A stretch of 14,468 nucleotides of DNA from Desulfobacteraceae bacterium (GTDB taxonomy: Bacteria; Desulfobacterota; Desulfobacteria; Desulfobacterales; SURF-15): positions 1-14,468 of the forward strand of contig QZKK01000027.1 of the NCBI GenBank assembly GCA_003599475.1. The letters run 5' to 3'. Positions 1-7,489 of this stretch are shown here, piece by piece; position 1 is the stretch's first letter; each line of letters starts with the position of its first letter. A program made the position numbers and the translations under genes. Below the pieces are notes generated by a model. The model did not search any database and was not told the origin of the DNA. It was given only the letters and a program-made list of their open reading frames with translations.

Positions 1-232
1 CTGCCGGGCCCCGCCCGTGCAGGGACATGACCATATCGCAGTCAAACTGACGCCAGTTTCGAACCGAACATCCGGCCGAGGTAATCCCGACCGCCCGTTT
101 TATGATCTTAAGCTCATCCATCGCCTCGGCAACCAACCGGTGAATCGTGCCGTGGGAGCAGCCCGGGCAATAGGGAAACGGGATCTCGGTCATGGCCGCA
201 GGCCTCTGGTATACGATTTCCATCTCTTCCAT
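1..232 (-). CDS. 2-oxoacid:ferredoxin oxidoreductase, beta (TPP-binding) subunit, 3'-truncated by window edge
   Basis: This is the N-terminal 77 residues of the thiamine-diphosphate-binding subunit of a 2-oxoacid:ferredoxin oxidoreductase, which with the alpha subunit oxidatively decarboxylates a 2-oxoacid to an acyl-CoA and reduces ferredoxin in the cytoplasm. The fragment shows the family signature YCPGCSHG at about residues 21-28, followed by GITSAGCSVRN and the MSLHGRGPA segment just before the window edge; the two cysteines of CPGC are typical of KorB/VorA/PorB proteins. The ATG at 232 is preceded by AAGGTG at a normal distance; a second in-frame ATG lies three codons later. It follows the alpha gene after 119 bp. 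Substrate class (2-oxoglutarate, branched-chain, pyruvate or other) cannot be decided from this fragment. The gamma subunit, if there is one, would lie beyond the window. Confidence 0.87.
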   Translation of the reverse strand, partial: MEEMEIVYQRPAAMTEIPFPYCPGCSHGTIHRLVAEAMDELKIIKRAVGITSAGCSVRNWRQFDCDMVMSLHGRGPA

Positions 233-351
233 ATGCAACACCTTATTAGAAACGCTTTTGAAACGTTGTCGCTGCCTGATAACGGGAAAGTCAGAGCTCC
301 GCTAAACCCATTCTTCCAACATCCCCGTATTCCATCGTACCGATTCCTTCC

Positions 352-1434
352 TCAATACCGGCGGCGGATTTCCTCGTAGATCTCGTCCGGGCTCAGGATG
401 TGGCCTCCGCCGAAGCCGTAGTGAAACACCTCGGCATCCCCGCAGGCGGCCAACCGGACATCTTCGACCATCTGCCCGTTGTTGGCTTCGATGACCAGCA
501 GTTTTCGAACTCCAGCCCGCAATATCTCCCTGAGTCCGTCTTGCGGATACGGCCAAAGCGATATCGGCCTGAAAAGCCCGACCGAACGATTCTCCTTCCG
601 CGCCCGGTTCAAGGCATCGAGTGAAATCCTGGCGGAGCTGCCGAATGCGACCACCACGAGCGAAGCGTCCTCGGTCCCGATCGCCTCGAATCGCTGCTCT
701 TTTCTTCTCATTTCCTCATATTTCAATTTCAGCCGGCGGTTCAACGCGATCAGCTCTTCATCGAGATGGGGGGCCGCCTTGATGACCTTTCGGGGAGAAT
801 CTCCCTTTCCCCGGACCGCCCATGCTTTTTCCGGCGGCTCGATTGCAGGCAGTGCATCGAATCGGACCGGCTCCATCATCTGCCCCAGGATGGCATCCGA
901 CAGGATGATGACCGGATTTCGATACCGGTCCGCCAGCTCGAATGCCTCATAGGTCGACTCGAAGAGCTCCTGTGCGCTGGCGGGACCGAATACCAGGCAC
1001 TGATAGTCGCCGTGCCCGCCGCCCCGGGTCGCCAGGCGGTAGTCGGCTTGTGACGACGCGATCCGTCCCAGCCCGGGCCCCGCCCGCGAGACGCATACGA
1101 GGACCGCCGGAAGCTCTGCGGTCGCAAGCGTCGTCAACCCTTCCCCCATGAGGGTAAACCCGGGCCCGGAGGAAGAGGACATGCAGCGGCGGCCCCCGGC
1201 GGACGCGCCCATGATCATGTGGATTCCGGAAAGCTCGCTTTCGCTCTGGAGAAAGGTCCCTCCCAGCTCGGGAAGCCGCTTGGCCATGTATTCGAACAGC
1301 TCGTTTTGCGGCGTGATCGGGTACCCGAAAAAAAAGCGGCACCCGGCCCGTACGGCCCCCTCGCCAACCGCCTGATTCCCCCTCAGCAGGATTTTCTCCC
1401 CGTCCGTTTCGATTCTCTTTTTCAATCCCTGCAT
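352..1434 (-). CDS. 2-oxoacid:ferredoxin oxidoreductase, alpha subunit (KorA/VorB-like)
   Basis: A 360-residue alpha subunit of a 2-oxoacid:ferredoxin oxidoreductase, partner of the beta subunit encoded immediately downstream. Signatures seen are GYPITPQNELFEYM (about 37-50), the SESELSGIHMIMGAS helix with the SSSSGPGF loop (about 64-93), and the RAGPGLGRI...SSQADYR...GGHGD stretch (about 117-143), the usual order of the pyrimidine-binding domain; a C-terminal transketolase-like domain follows. The closest subfamily by eye is KorA/VorB, the four-subunit or two-subunit type. The ATG directly abuts the TAG of the preceding MmgE/PrpD gene, with GGAGG 12 bases upstream inside that gene, so the two are probably translationally coupled. 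No separate ferredoxin (delta) gene precedes it here. Known substrates of relatives are 2-oxoglutarate, branched-chain 2-oxoacids and pyruvate; the context suggests a 2-oxoacid made by the nearby hydroxyacid dehydrogenase, which is inference. Confidence 0.9.
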   Translation of the reverse strand: MQGLKKRIETDGEKILLRGNQAVGEGAVRAGCRFFFGYPITPQNELFEYMAKRLPELGGTFLQSESELSGIHMIMGASAGGRRCMSSSSGPGFTLMGEGLTTLATAELPAVLVCVSRAGPGLGRIASSQADYRLATRGGGHGDYQCLVFGPASAQELFESTYEAFELADRYRNPVIILSDAILGQMMEPVRFDALPAIEPPEKAWAVRGKGDSPRKVIKAAPHLDEELIALNRRLKLKYEEMRRKEQRFEAIGTEDASLVVVAFGSSARISLDALNRARKENRSVGLFRPISLWPYPQDGLREILRAGVRKLLVIEANNGQMVEDVRLAACGDAEVFHYGFGGGHILSPDEIYEEIRRRY

Positions 1435-2820
1435 CTATTTCGATCCTCCAAGCAGCTCTGTCACTTCGTCCATGTTTTCGATATCCTGTATTTCTCTTAT
1501 GATTCCGATGATCTCATCCTGCCTGGACGGCTCGAACACGGCATCGGTGTGCCTGCGGAAACGCTCCACCAGCTCCTCCCACGGGAGCGGGTTTTCCACG
1601 TCTCCTCTGGGGCAGTCCACAAGGCGTTCCAGCCGCCGTCCGTCTTTGGTCTGAATGACCACGCGGGTTGGCCACCGCTTCGGGAAATGAGGATCGAGCT
1701 GCGGATCGTTGTGGACTTCCACCCGGTTCATCAGTTCTCTGACTTCAGGGTCCTCAAGAACGTTCCGGTCGAATTCTTCGAAGGAAACCCTCCCTTTTGC
1801 GATCGCAACCGCCACCGTGTAGGGAAGGCTGAACTGGGCCTGCACGTCGGTTCGGGGGTTCATCTTCTCCTCCCACGGTTCCACCACCAGGGGATAGGCC
1901 GATTTGAAAATCTCGACCCGAATGCTTTCCACATCGGCCGCCCGAACCGCGCATTCCTTCGCAATCGCCAGACAGGCATCGATCGCGGACTGATTGTAGC
2001 GGCAGCAGGCGTGAAGTTTCAATCCGGTATCGAGGATCCGCGGCCTTCCGCCAAGTCCGCCGACCAGCCGCTTGCGGTCGGCGGAGTTCGATGCGGCGGA
2101 GAGAAACCCCCATTTCCCCTCCAGAACCGCCTTCGGGCCCTTGAACCCCTCTTGCGCCAGGTAGGCCGCCTGGATCCCCCGCTGGGCGGAAAGCCCCGGG
2201 TGAAGGCGCTTGGTCCAGGAGCCGTCCTGCATAAATGCCATCAAGCCTGCGGCCATGCTCCCGGCGATTCCGAGTGCGTCGGCGGACGAATCGGCATTCA
2301 GCCCCAGGATCCGGCTCACCGCGGCCGTCGCCCCGAAAGTACCGCAGGTGGCGGTGGGATGATACCCGAAGGCATAGTGGCTTTTCGCGTCGATCGCATC
2401 GGCGACCCTCAAGGTAGTCTCATACCCTGCCACGACCCCCTCCAGAAACCGCCTCCCGCTCGCCTTCACGGCCTCCGAGGCCGACATGGCCGCGGCAAAA
2501 ATGGCGGACCCCGGGTGAATGGATGCCGGCGTATAGATGTCGTCGAGGCTCATGGAGTGGGACGAAGCGGCGTTTGCCAAGGCCGCATACTGGGGCATCG
2601 GCTTCAACCGGCACCCGATGACGGTTCCCGGCCCTGAACCGCCGATCCGCCGGATCATTCCATGCACCTTTCGGGTGGATTCCAATGAAAGTCCTTTTGC
2701 AGCCAGCCCCAAAAAATCGAGGAAAAGGTAGCGGGCGTACGCCGGGACGTCGGGCGAAAGGCTTTCCATATCGAGCTTTGAGCAGTACTCTGCCAGAAGA
2801 CAGGTATATTTTTTTTCCAT
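1435..2820 (-). CDS. MmgE/PrpD family protein, paralogue 1
   Basis: A 461-residue member of the MmgE/PrpD family, which includes 2-methylcitrate dehydratase, cis-aconitate decarboxylase and iminodisuccinate epimerase. Family features are YLFLDFLGLA (31-40), the active-site segment SLDDIYTPASIHPG (91-104, with D93/D94, T97, H102), YHPTATCGT (153-161), KRLHPG (204-209) and KLHACCRYNQSAIDA (268-282). In most relatives the CC-R-x-x-H-x-x-ID segment carries a histidine where this protein has Gln276; the second paralogue in the window shows the same change. I start it at the ATG at 2820 (MEKKYTC), with GGAGA just upstream. An in-frame extension to 2916 would translate a heptamer repeat (VQCSVFR) and is rejected. 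The reaction is not identifiable; the absence of a methylcitrate synthase nearby argues against a simple methylcitrate-cycle role. It directly precedes the oxidoreductase alpha gene. Confidence 0.88.
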   Translation of the reverse strand: MEKKYTCLLAEYCSKLDMESLSPDVPAYARYLFLDFLGLAAKGLSLESTRKVHGMIRRIGGSGPGTVIGCRLKPMPQYAALANAASSHSMSLDDIYTPASIHPGSAIFAAAMSASEAVKASGRRFLEGVVAGYETTLRVADAIDAKSHYAFGYHPTATCGTFGATAAVSRILGLNADSSADALGIAGSMAAGLMAFMQDGSWTKRLHPGLSAQRGIQAAYLAQEGFKGPKAVLEGKWGFLSAASNSADRKRLVGGLGGRPRILDTGLKLHACCRYNQSAIDACLAIAKECAVRAADVESIRVEIFKSAYPLVVEPWEEKMNPRTDVQAQFSLPYTVAVAIAKGRVSFEEFDRNVLEDPEVRELMNRVEVHNDPQLDPHFPKRWPTRVVIQTKDGRRLERLVDCPRGDVENPLPWEELVERFRRHTDAVFEPSRQDEIIGIIREIQDIENMDEVTELLGGSK

Positions 2821-2874
2821 GAACGTTCTCCGCGCTTCCGGTTTGCCTGTCATTACGGCTCGCCTTTTTTTCCT

Positions 2875-2902
2875 GAATACCGAACACTGAACCCCTGAAC
2901 AC
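2875..2902 (-). repeat. Degenerate heptamer tandem repeat (GTTCAGK type)
   Basis: On the minus strand the sequence reads as successive units close to GTTCAGG, GTTCAGT and GTTCGGT with one extra base, in the gap between the hydroxyacid dehydrogenase and the first MmgE/PrpD gene. The same unit recurs at 6715-6737, 9157-9198 and in both arms at 11842-12000. No coding role is supported; an open reading frame running through it is an artefact. Confidence 0.75.
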
Positions 2903-2908
2903 TCTCGT

Positions 2909-3895
2909 TCATCCAAGCACTTCCGGATTCAAGACATCTTCCGGGATTTCATTCCGGACGACATACCGGATGACTTTTTCCGCACAGCCCATGGACATAT
3001 TGATCAAGGCATTCTGGCTCACACCGGCCATGTGAGGGGTCGTCACCACATTTTCCAAACGGTGAAGCGCGAGCGAAACGGGCGGCTCTTTCTCGTGCAC
3101 ATCGGCTCCGTATCCGTAGAGCCGGCCGGAGGCAAGCGCCGCATAGAGCGCTCTTTCATCGATGAGTCCTCCCCTGGCCGTATTCACCAGGACGGCACCT
3201 TCTTTCATCCTCCCGATCCTTTTCTCATCGAGCATGTTTCGGGTGCTGTCATCCAGCGGGACATGCAGCGTAACGAAATCCGATGTTTCGAGCAGCGGAT
3301 CGAGCGCAACTTTCTGAAGATCGTGCCTGCGGGCAAAGTCGCCGTAATCGATGACGTCGTGATAGACGATCTCCATCTCAAAGCCCTTCGCACGCAGGGC
3401 GACGGTTTTCCCGATTCGGCCCAAGCCGATGATGCCGAGCCTTTTTCCGTACAGATCGAGAGTCACCACGCGCAGCTCGGGATATTTGCCTTCGCGCAGG
3501 CCGCGATCCATCCAGGCGATTCTTCTGGATACGGCCAGCATCAACCCGAAAGCCATGTCGGCAACCGCCTTGGTGTTGGTTTCCGGATTCCGGGTCACCA
3601 GGATGCGCCGCTCGGTGGCTGCGGCGAGATCCACCCCGTCGAAGCCCGCCCCCCGGACCGCGATCATCCTCAGCCGCCCGGCGCTCTCGATCACCGCGCG
3701 CGGCACCTTTTCAGCCCCGGAGACGATCAGCACGTCGACATCTTCGATGATGCGGCAAAATTCCCCGACATCGTCGTTGAGCTCGCCGGGTTTGTAATCC
3801 GGCTCCCGCACGGTGAAACCGGCCTCGGCCATCAGTTCAATCGGTTTTCGGCCGGCGATGGCGAAACCGGCGCAGCCAATCAGCACGATGGGCAT
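2909..3895 (-). CDS. D-isomer-specific 2-hydroxyacid dehydrogenase (NAD-dependent)
   Basis: A 328-residue cytoplasmic oxidoreductase of the D-2-hydroxyacid dehydrogenase family, interconverting a 2-oxoacid and a 2-hydroxyacid with NAD(P)H. The Rossmann glycine motif GLGRIG lies at 157-162. The catalytic triad expected for the family is present: Arg241 in NTARGG, Glu270 in DVHEKEP and His288 in TTPHMAG. The length is that of the short forms (like glyoxylate reductase or D-lactate dehydrogenase), and no C-terminal ACT domain is present, so a classical long SerA is excluded. The acidic or basic residue that would distinguish NAD from NADP use was not resolved. ATG at 3895 has GGAGG six bases upstream; the gene begins 24 bp after the CoA-transferase, consistent with one operon. 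In this setting it probably feeds the 2-oxoacid:ferredoxin oxidoreductase, but the substrate is unknown. Confidence 0.92.
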   Translation of the reverse strand: MPIVLIGCAGFAIAGRKPIELMAEAGFTVREPDYKPGELNDDVGEFCRIIEDVDVLIVSGAEKVPRAVIESAGRLRMIAVRGAGFDGVDLAAATERRILVTRNPETNTKAVADMAFGLMLAVSRRIAWMDRGLREGKYPELRVVTLDLYGKRLGIIGLGRIGKTVALRAKGFEMEIVYHDVIDYGDFARRHDLQKVALDPLLETSDFVTLHVPLDDSTRNMLDEKRIGRMKEGAVLVNTARGGLIDERALYAALASGRLYGYGADVHEKEPPVSLALHRLENVVTTPHMAGVSQNALINMSMGCAEKVIRYVVRNEIPEDVLNPEVLG

Positions 3896-3919
3896 CGGAC
3901 GCCTCCGTTTAAAATCGGG

Positions 3920-5191
3920 TCAGATCGCTTTGGCTTCGCGCAGTTTCTCGATCTTCTCCGGGGCGTACCCCAGAAGATCTTCGTAGATCACCGTGTTGGC
4001 CGATCCGTGCGGAAGACCCGGAAATCGAATCCTGCCCGGCGAACCCGACAGCCGGAAGGGGACATCGGGCATCCGCAACCGGGTGCCGGTGGCCGGATCC
4101 TCGATCTCCATCAGACTCCCCCTTTCCTTGTAATGGGGGTCCTGGTCGATGTCTTTCATGGTGGTAATCGGTCCCACGGTGACCTCCAGGCGGTCGCAGG
4201 TTTCCAGCACATCTTTCAAGTCCCGGGTTCCGATCCAATCCGAGATGACCTCGTTTAACACCGCCCGATTCTCCGGCTTGCTCCGAATGTCGTTGCTCAG
4301 AAACCGCGGATCCTTGATGAGATCCGGACGTCCTACGCAATCCATCAGGCGTTCAAACGGTTTCTGCGCCGAACAGGACATGGCCGCCCACTGTTGATCC
4401 TGTGTTCTATAGGTATTTCGCGGAGCCGCATAGCTCAGCTCATTCCCCGTGGCCTGCGGTACGTTTCCCGTCAAAAAATAGGACAAGAAATCCGGTCCCA
4501 AAAGACCGAACAGAGGCTCATATAGGGAAACATCGATCACCTGCCCCCCCTTTTCCCCCCTTTTCTGATTTTTCAGCGCCACGGCTACGGCAAAGGTCAG
4601 GTGCAGTCCCGCAATGTAGTCTGCAAGCGCCATCGGCGGATTGGTCGGAACACCGCCGGGTTGAGCGTTCAAATAAGTAAATCCGCTGTATGCCTCGGCA
4701 AGTGTGCCAAAGCCCGGCCGCTGAGAGTAGGGGCCTGTCTGGCCGTAGCCGGAAATCTTTCCGACGATAAGGCCAGGGTTCAGCCGCAGCAGGGTGTCGA
4801 TATTGAACCCGAGCTTGTCCAGGGTACCCGGGCGCATGTTGTCGATGAGAACATCGCTTTTTTCGACCAGTCGGGTGAGGATCTCCTTGCCCTCCGGGGC
4901 CTTGAGATTGATCGTAACGGGGAATTTGTTCCGGCCGATCACCGACCAGAAAGGTTGAATCCCTTTCTCGGGGATGACCCCCCAGGCCCGCAGCGCATCG
5001 GGCATGGTGGGGTTTTCCACCTTGATGACTTCGGCCCCCATGTCGCCCAAGAGGGTGGCTGCAAACGGGGCGGCCACCACGGTGGAAAGATCGATCACCC
5101 GAATATCCGACAGGGGGAGGTCTTCCGATTTTGCCCGATTCCGTTGCTCGCGGATAAACCGTGTCAGCTTTTCATTGTCTGTCTTTGTCAT
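3920..5191 (-). CDS. Class III (CaiB/BaiF family) CoA-transferase
   Basis: A 423-residue family III CoA-transferase, moving CoA between carboxylic acids through an enzyme aspartyl-CoA thioester. Visible family features are the N-terminal IRVIDLSTVVAAPFAATLLGD and GAEVIKVENP segments, IDNMRPG with the following LGF, and MALADYIAG, whose Asp (residue 191 from this start) sits where the catalytic Asp of formyl-CoA transferase is found. I chose the ATG at 5191 because GGAG lies six bases before it; an ATG four codons upstream (5203) has a poorer ribosome-binding site and would give 427 residues. Known relatives act on formate/oxalate, carnitine, succinate/itaconate/mesaconate, citramalate or benzylsuccinate. 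With a succinate dehydrogenase, fumarase and hydroxyacid dehydrogenase nearby, a dicarboxylate acceptor is plausible, but this is inference. Confidence 0.92.
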   Translation of the reverse strand: MTKTDNEKLTRFIREQRNRAKSEDLPLSDIRVIDLSTVVAAPFAATLLGDMGAEVIKVENPTMPDALRAWGVIPEKGIQPFWSVIGRNKFPVTINLKAPEGKEILTRLVEKSDVLIDNMRPGTLDKLGFNIDTLLRLNPGLIVGKISGYGQTGPYSQRPGFGTLAEAYSGFTYLNAQPGGVPTNPPMALADYIAGLHLTFAVAVALKNQKRGEKGGQVIDVSLYEPLFGLLGPDFLSYFLTGNVPQATGNELSYAAPRNTYRTQDQQWAAMSCSAQKPFERLMDCVGRPDLIKDPRFLSNDIRSKPENRAVLNEVISDWIGTRDLKDVLETCDRLEVTVGPITTMKDIDQDPHYKERGSLMEIEDPATGTRLRMPDVPFRLSGSPGRIRFPGLPHGSANTVIYEDLLGYAPEKIEKLREAKAI

Positions 5192-5215
5192 CGTCAGCTC
5201 CATCTTGACTCTGAT

Positions 5216-5238
5216 CCGGCGATAAATGATTCCGCCGG
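5216..5238. other. GC-rich hairpin upstream of the CoA-transferase gene
   Basis: A perfect 6-bp inverted repeat (CCGGCG / CGCCGG, 5216-5221 and 5233-5238) with an AT-rich 11-base loop lies 24 bp before the CoA-transferase start, in the 128-bp gap after the second MmgE/PrpD gene. No T-run follows on either strand, so it is not a standard intrinsic terminator. It could be an mRNA processing or stability element, or chance. Confidence 0.35.
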
Positions 5239-5319
5239 GCTTTCCTCATTGATTGTCTTTATCCGATTCTTGCTCTGAAAATTGTCTGTCTCTTCGAGTA
5301 TATTCCTTTCCCCATGCTT

Positions 5320-6699
5320 TCAGCTCCTGCGCAGGATCGACGAAAACGATGCGATGTCATCGACCTGATCGAGGGCTCTGACACGCCCGACGATCCGATC
5401 CATGTGTTCGGAATCGAATACCGGCGCCGCCAGGCCTTTAAACTTTTCGATCAGTTCGTCCCAGGTCAGTGGATTTTCAGGATCCCCCTTCGGGAATTCG
5501 ACGCGCGCGGAAAAAACCTTTCCGTTCTTTGTCCGAAGCGTAGCGGTGGCCTGCCATTTTTTTGGAAACTCGTCCTCGATGCTCGGATCCTCCGTGCATC
5601 GGATCCGCCGCATCATTTCACTCACCTGTGGGGATGCGATCTTTTCGGGCGTGTACTCGTCCAGCGTCGCTTTTCCGTAGAGAATGGCGACCGCAGCGCC
5701 GAAAGGCATGCTGAATTGAGCGTCCACGATCGATTCCGGGCGGTACTTCAACTCCCGGGGAACGACAACCAAGGCATGGCCGGTTTTGAGAACCGCAACT
5801 TCGGCGGATTCCACATCCTCCGGGCTCAGCCTGTTTTCTCTCATGATTTTCAGCACCGCATCGATGGGTCCCTGCTTGTAACGGCAGCAGGAATGGGGCT
5901 TGATGCTGGTCCGCATCACCTGATAGGGGGCTGCCCAGTTCTCGAGCAGCTTTTGCGGCTCCGACTTGGGCGAATAGGCATGGAAGAAGCCGAATTTGCC
6001 TTCCAGAATGGTTGCCGGGCCCGTAAACCCCTCTCTTGCCAGCAGCCCGGCCAAAAGGCCGCTGTGGGCCGCCCAACCCGCATGAAAACGCTTCGTAAAC
6101 GACCCGTCGGAAAGAAACTCCATGGAGGCGGCCGCCTGGCTGCCTGCAATTCCCAGGGCGCGGATCGTCTTTTCGGTGTTCAGCTTCAAAACCTTTGCCG
6201 CCGTAACGGCTGCAGCCAGGGTACCGCAGGTGCCTGTGGGATGAAATCCCTGAGCGTAATGTGCCGACGGGTTCAGCGCGATGCCCAACCGGCTGGTGAC
6301 CTCATAGCCGGCAACGACGGCTTCGATGAATTCTTTCCCCGTACAGGGGTTCAGGTGCGCGGCGGCAAGGGCTGCGGGCATGACGGCCACGCCCGGGTGC
6401 AGGGAAGCGGCATTGACCACGTCGTCCAACTCGAGGGAATGGGCGGCGGTGCCGTTTGCAAGCGCGGCATAAGGGGGCTCCAGTTTCCGATCCGTTCCGA
6501 TCACCACCGCGCCGTCCTTCCGTACTCCAAGGGTGCGAAAGAGATTGTGGACCGGCACGCTGGAGTCGCTCAACGCCCCCCTTGCGGCGACTCCGATAAA
6601 ATCGAGAAAAAGATACTTGGTCCGATCCACGACCTCCTTGGGCAAGTTGTCGAAGTTGAGATCGTAACATTTTTGCGCCAGATTCCTGGTCTCTTCCAT
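5320..6699 (-). CDS. MmgE/PrpD family protein, paralogue 2
   Basis: A 459-residue MmgE/PrpD-family enzyme, clearly similar over its whole length to the protein at 1435-2820. Shared features are YLFLDFIGVAA (29-39), LELDDVVNAASLHPG (89-103, with D92/D93 and H101), FHPTGTCGT (152-160), TKRFHAG (202-208) and KPHSCCRYKQGPIDA (267-281). It has Asn96 where paralogue 1 has Thr97, and Gln275 in the position usually held by His in this family. The two enzymes therefore share a background but probably differ in substrate or step. The ATG at 6699 has a strong AGGAGGT site. It opens the left half of the cluster, after a 213-bp repeat-rich gap downstream of the fumarase genes, and is followed by the CoA-transferase. 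Dehydratase, decarboxylase and epimerase activities all occur in the family; I cannot choose between them. Confidence 0.9.
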   Translation of the reverse strand: MEETRNLAQKCYDLNFDNLPKEVVDRTKYLFLDFIGVAARGALSDSSVPVHNLFRTLGVRKDGAVVIGTDRKLEPPYAALANGTAAHSLELDDVVNAASLHPGVAVMPAALAAAHLNPCTGKEFIEAVVAGYEVTSRLGIALNPSAHYAQGFHPTGTCGTLAAAVTAAKVLKLNTEKTIRALGIAGSQAAASMEFLSDGSFTKRFHAGWAAHSGLLAGLLAREGFTGPATILEGKFGFFHAYSPKSEPQKLLENWAAPYQVMRTSIKPHSCCRYKQGPIDAVLKIMRENRLSPEDVESAEVAVLKTGHALVVVPRELKYRPESIVDAQFSMPFGAAVAILYGKATLDEYTPEKIASPQVSEMMRRIRCTEDPSIEDEFPKKWQATATLRTKNGKVFSARVEFPKGDPENPLTWDELIEKFKGLAAPVFDSEHMDRIVGRVRALDQVDDIASFSSILRRS

Positions 6700-6714
6700 G
6701 GTACCTCCTAGTGG

Positions 6715-6737
6715 AGTGTTCAGTGTTCAGTGTTCAG
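6715..6737 (+). repeat. Heptamer tandem repeat, three AGTGTTC units
   Basis: Three exact copies of AGTGTTC followed by AG lie 15 bp upstream of the second MmgE/PrpD start, just beyond its ribosome-binding site. This is the same unit as the arrays at 2875-2902 and 9157-9198. Confidence 0.85.
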
Positions 6738-6802
6738 CCGGGCCGGGTCGGGCCGCTTGCGGCATTTGATCGGATAAAAACTACAAATGATCTTGTTCCT
6801 TA

Positions 6803-6837
6803 TTCGATGTTGGACGTTCGATGTTCGACGTTCAGTT
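6803..6837 (+). repeat. Degenerate heptamer repeat, five TTCGAYG-like units
   Basis: Five consecutive 7-base units read TTCGATG, TTGGACG, TTCGATG, TTCGACG and TTCAGTT. The spacing is exact although the unit drifts, and it keeps the TTC core of the neighbouring AGTGTTC array. It lies in the 213-bp gap between the fumarase beta gene and the second MmgE/PrpD gene (6700-6912), which otherwise shows no coding potential. Confidence 0.7.
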
Positions 6838-6899
6838 TCATACGAGGTTCTGCCATCGAGCGGCCTCTATGCTCCAACCCCCTTGGACATTGGAGTTTC

Positions 6900-6920
6900 T
6901 ACATTTTACATTCTACATTC
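6900..6920 (+). repeat. Heptamer repeat TACATTY x3, supplying the stop codon of the fumarase beta gene
   Basis: Three adjacent units TACATTT, TACATTC and TACATTC. On the minus strand they read GAATGTA-like, and the TAG stop of the fumarase beta gene (6913-6915) spans the junction of two units, so the last codons of that gene are repeat sequence. Confidence 0.75.
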
Positions 6921-7479
6921 TGTAGGCTTGGCTGCCGGACTCGTACAGGTCGCCGCCTCTGCAGTCGTTTGCGACAATCAACGGAAAGTCTTGAACCACC
7001 ATTTTACGGACTGCCTCCGTCCCCAGTTCCGGATAGGCGACGACTTCAGCCGAAATAATGCATTTGGAAATCAGTGCGCCTGCCCCTCCGATGGCAGCAA
7101 AATAGACCGCCGGATACCTTTTCATTGCGTCTTTTACCGCCTGGCTCCTGGCTCCCTTTCCGATCATTCCTTTGAGCCCCATTTCCATCAACAGCGGAGC
7201 ATACGCGTCCATCCGATAGCTTGAGGTCGGGCCGGCCGCCCCGACGGCCTGCCCGGGCAGCGGCGGGCTGGGCCCGACATAATAGATCACCTGTCCTTTG
7301 AGTTCGAAAGGGAGCGGCTCGCTCCGGCGGATCAATGCGACCATCCGGTGATGAGCCGCGTCTCTCGCAGAATAGATCGGCCCGGAAAGCAGCACCCGGT
7401 CGCCGATTCGAAGGCGCTCGACGACCTCGCCGGAAAGGGGGGTTTGAATCCGGAGGACATCTTCACTCATTTCATTCAT
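6913..7479 (-). CDS. Class I fumarate hydratase (or related hydro-lyase), beta subunit
   Basis: A 188-residue beta chain equivalent to the C-terminal domain of class I fumarases, also related to TtdB of L-tartrate dehydratase. The domain begins with LRIQTPLSGEVVERLRIGD and contains the segment GPTSSYRMDAY (about 83-93), then LKGMIGKG (about 102-109), which matches the substrate-binding part of the family. The alpha chain carrying the iron-sulfur cluster is encoded 10 bp upstream, and the two must form one enzyme adding water to a double bond of a dicarboxylate (fumarate to malate in the classical case). Starts at 7479 or 7470 are both possible; AGGA lies at a suitable distance from the first. 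The C-terminus ends inside a heptamer repeat. Mesaconate or tartrate as substrate cannot be excluded; fumarase fits the adjacent succinate dehydrogenase best. Confidence 0.88.
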   Translation of the reverse strand: MNEMSEDVLRIQTPLSGEVVERLRIGDRVLLSGPIYSARDAAHHRMVALIRRSEPLPFELKGQVIYYVGPSPPLPGQAVGAAGPTSSYRMDAYAPLLMEMGLKGMIGKGARSQAVKDAMKRYPAVYFAAIGGAGALISKCIISAEVVAYPELGTEAVRKMVVQDFPLIVANDCRGGDLYESGSQAYRM

Positions 7480-7489
7480 GCCTTTCTTC

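Noticed and set aside
1219..2637. Long plus-strand reading frame of 472 codons
   Set aside because: It lies antisense to the MmgE/PrpD and oxidoreductase alpha genes, has no recognisable domain and arises from the GC-rich codon pattern of the opposite strand.
2821..2916. N-terminal extension of the first MmgE/PrpD protein
   Set aside because: The extra 32 residues translate a heptamer repeat, and the family N-terminus starts at the ATG at 2820 with its own ribosome-binding site.
3032..4258. Plus-strand reading frame of 408 codons
   Set aside because: It runs antisense across two well-supported genes (hydroxyacid dehydrogenase and CoA-transferase) and shows no family motif.
1435..6699. Methylcitrate cycle (PrpD as 2-methylcitrate dehydratase)
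   Set aside because: No methylcitrate synthase or methylisocitrate lyase is in the window, and both proteins deviate at a family histidine; the possibility remains open only if those genes lie elsewhere.
5314..6711. Long plus-strand reading frame of 465 codons
   Set aside because: It mirrors the second MmgE/PrpD gene almost exactly; the minus-strand protein has full family motifs and a strong ribosome-binding site, and this one has neither.
6872..6895. Intrinsic terminator after the fumarase beta gene (CTCCAA / TTGGAG stem)
   Set aside because: The stem is only 6 bp with a 12-base loop and no T-run on the transcribed strand.
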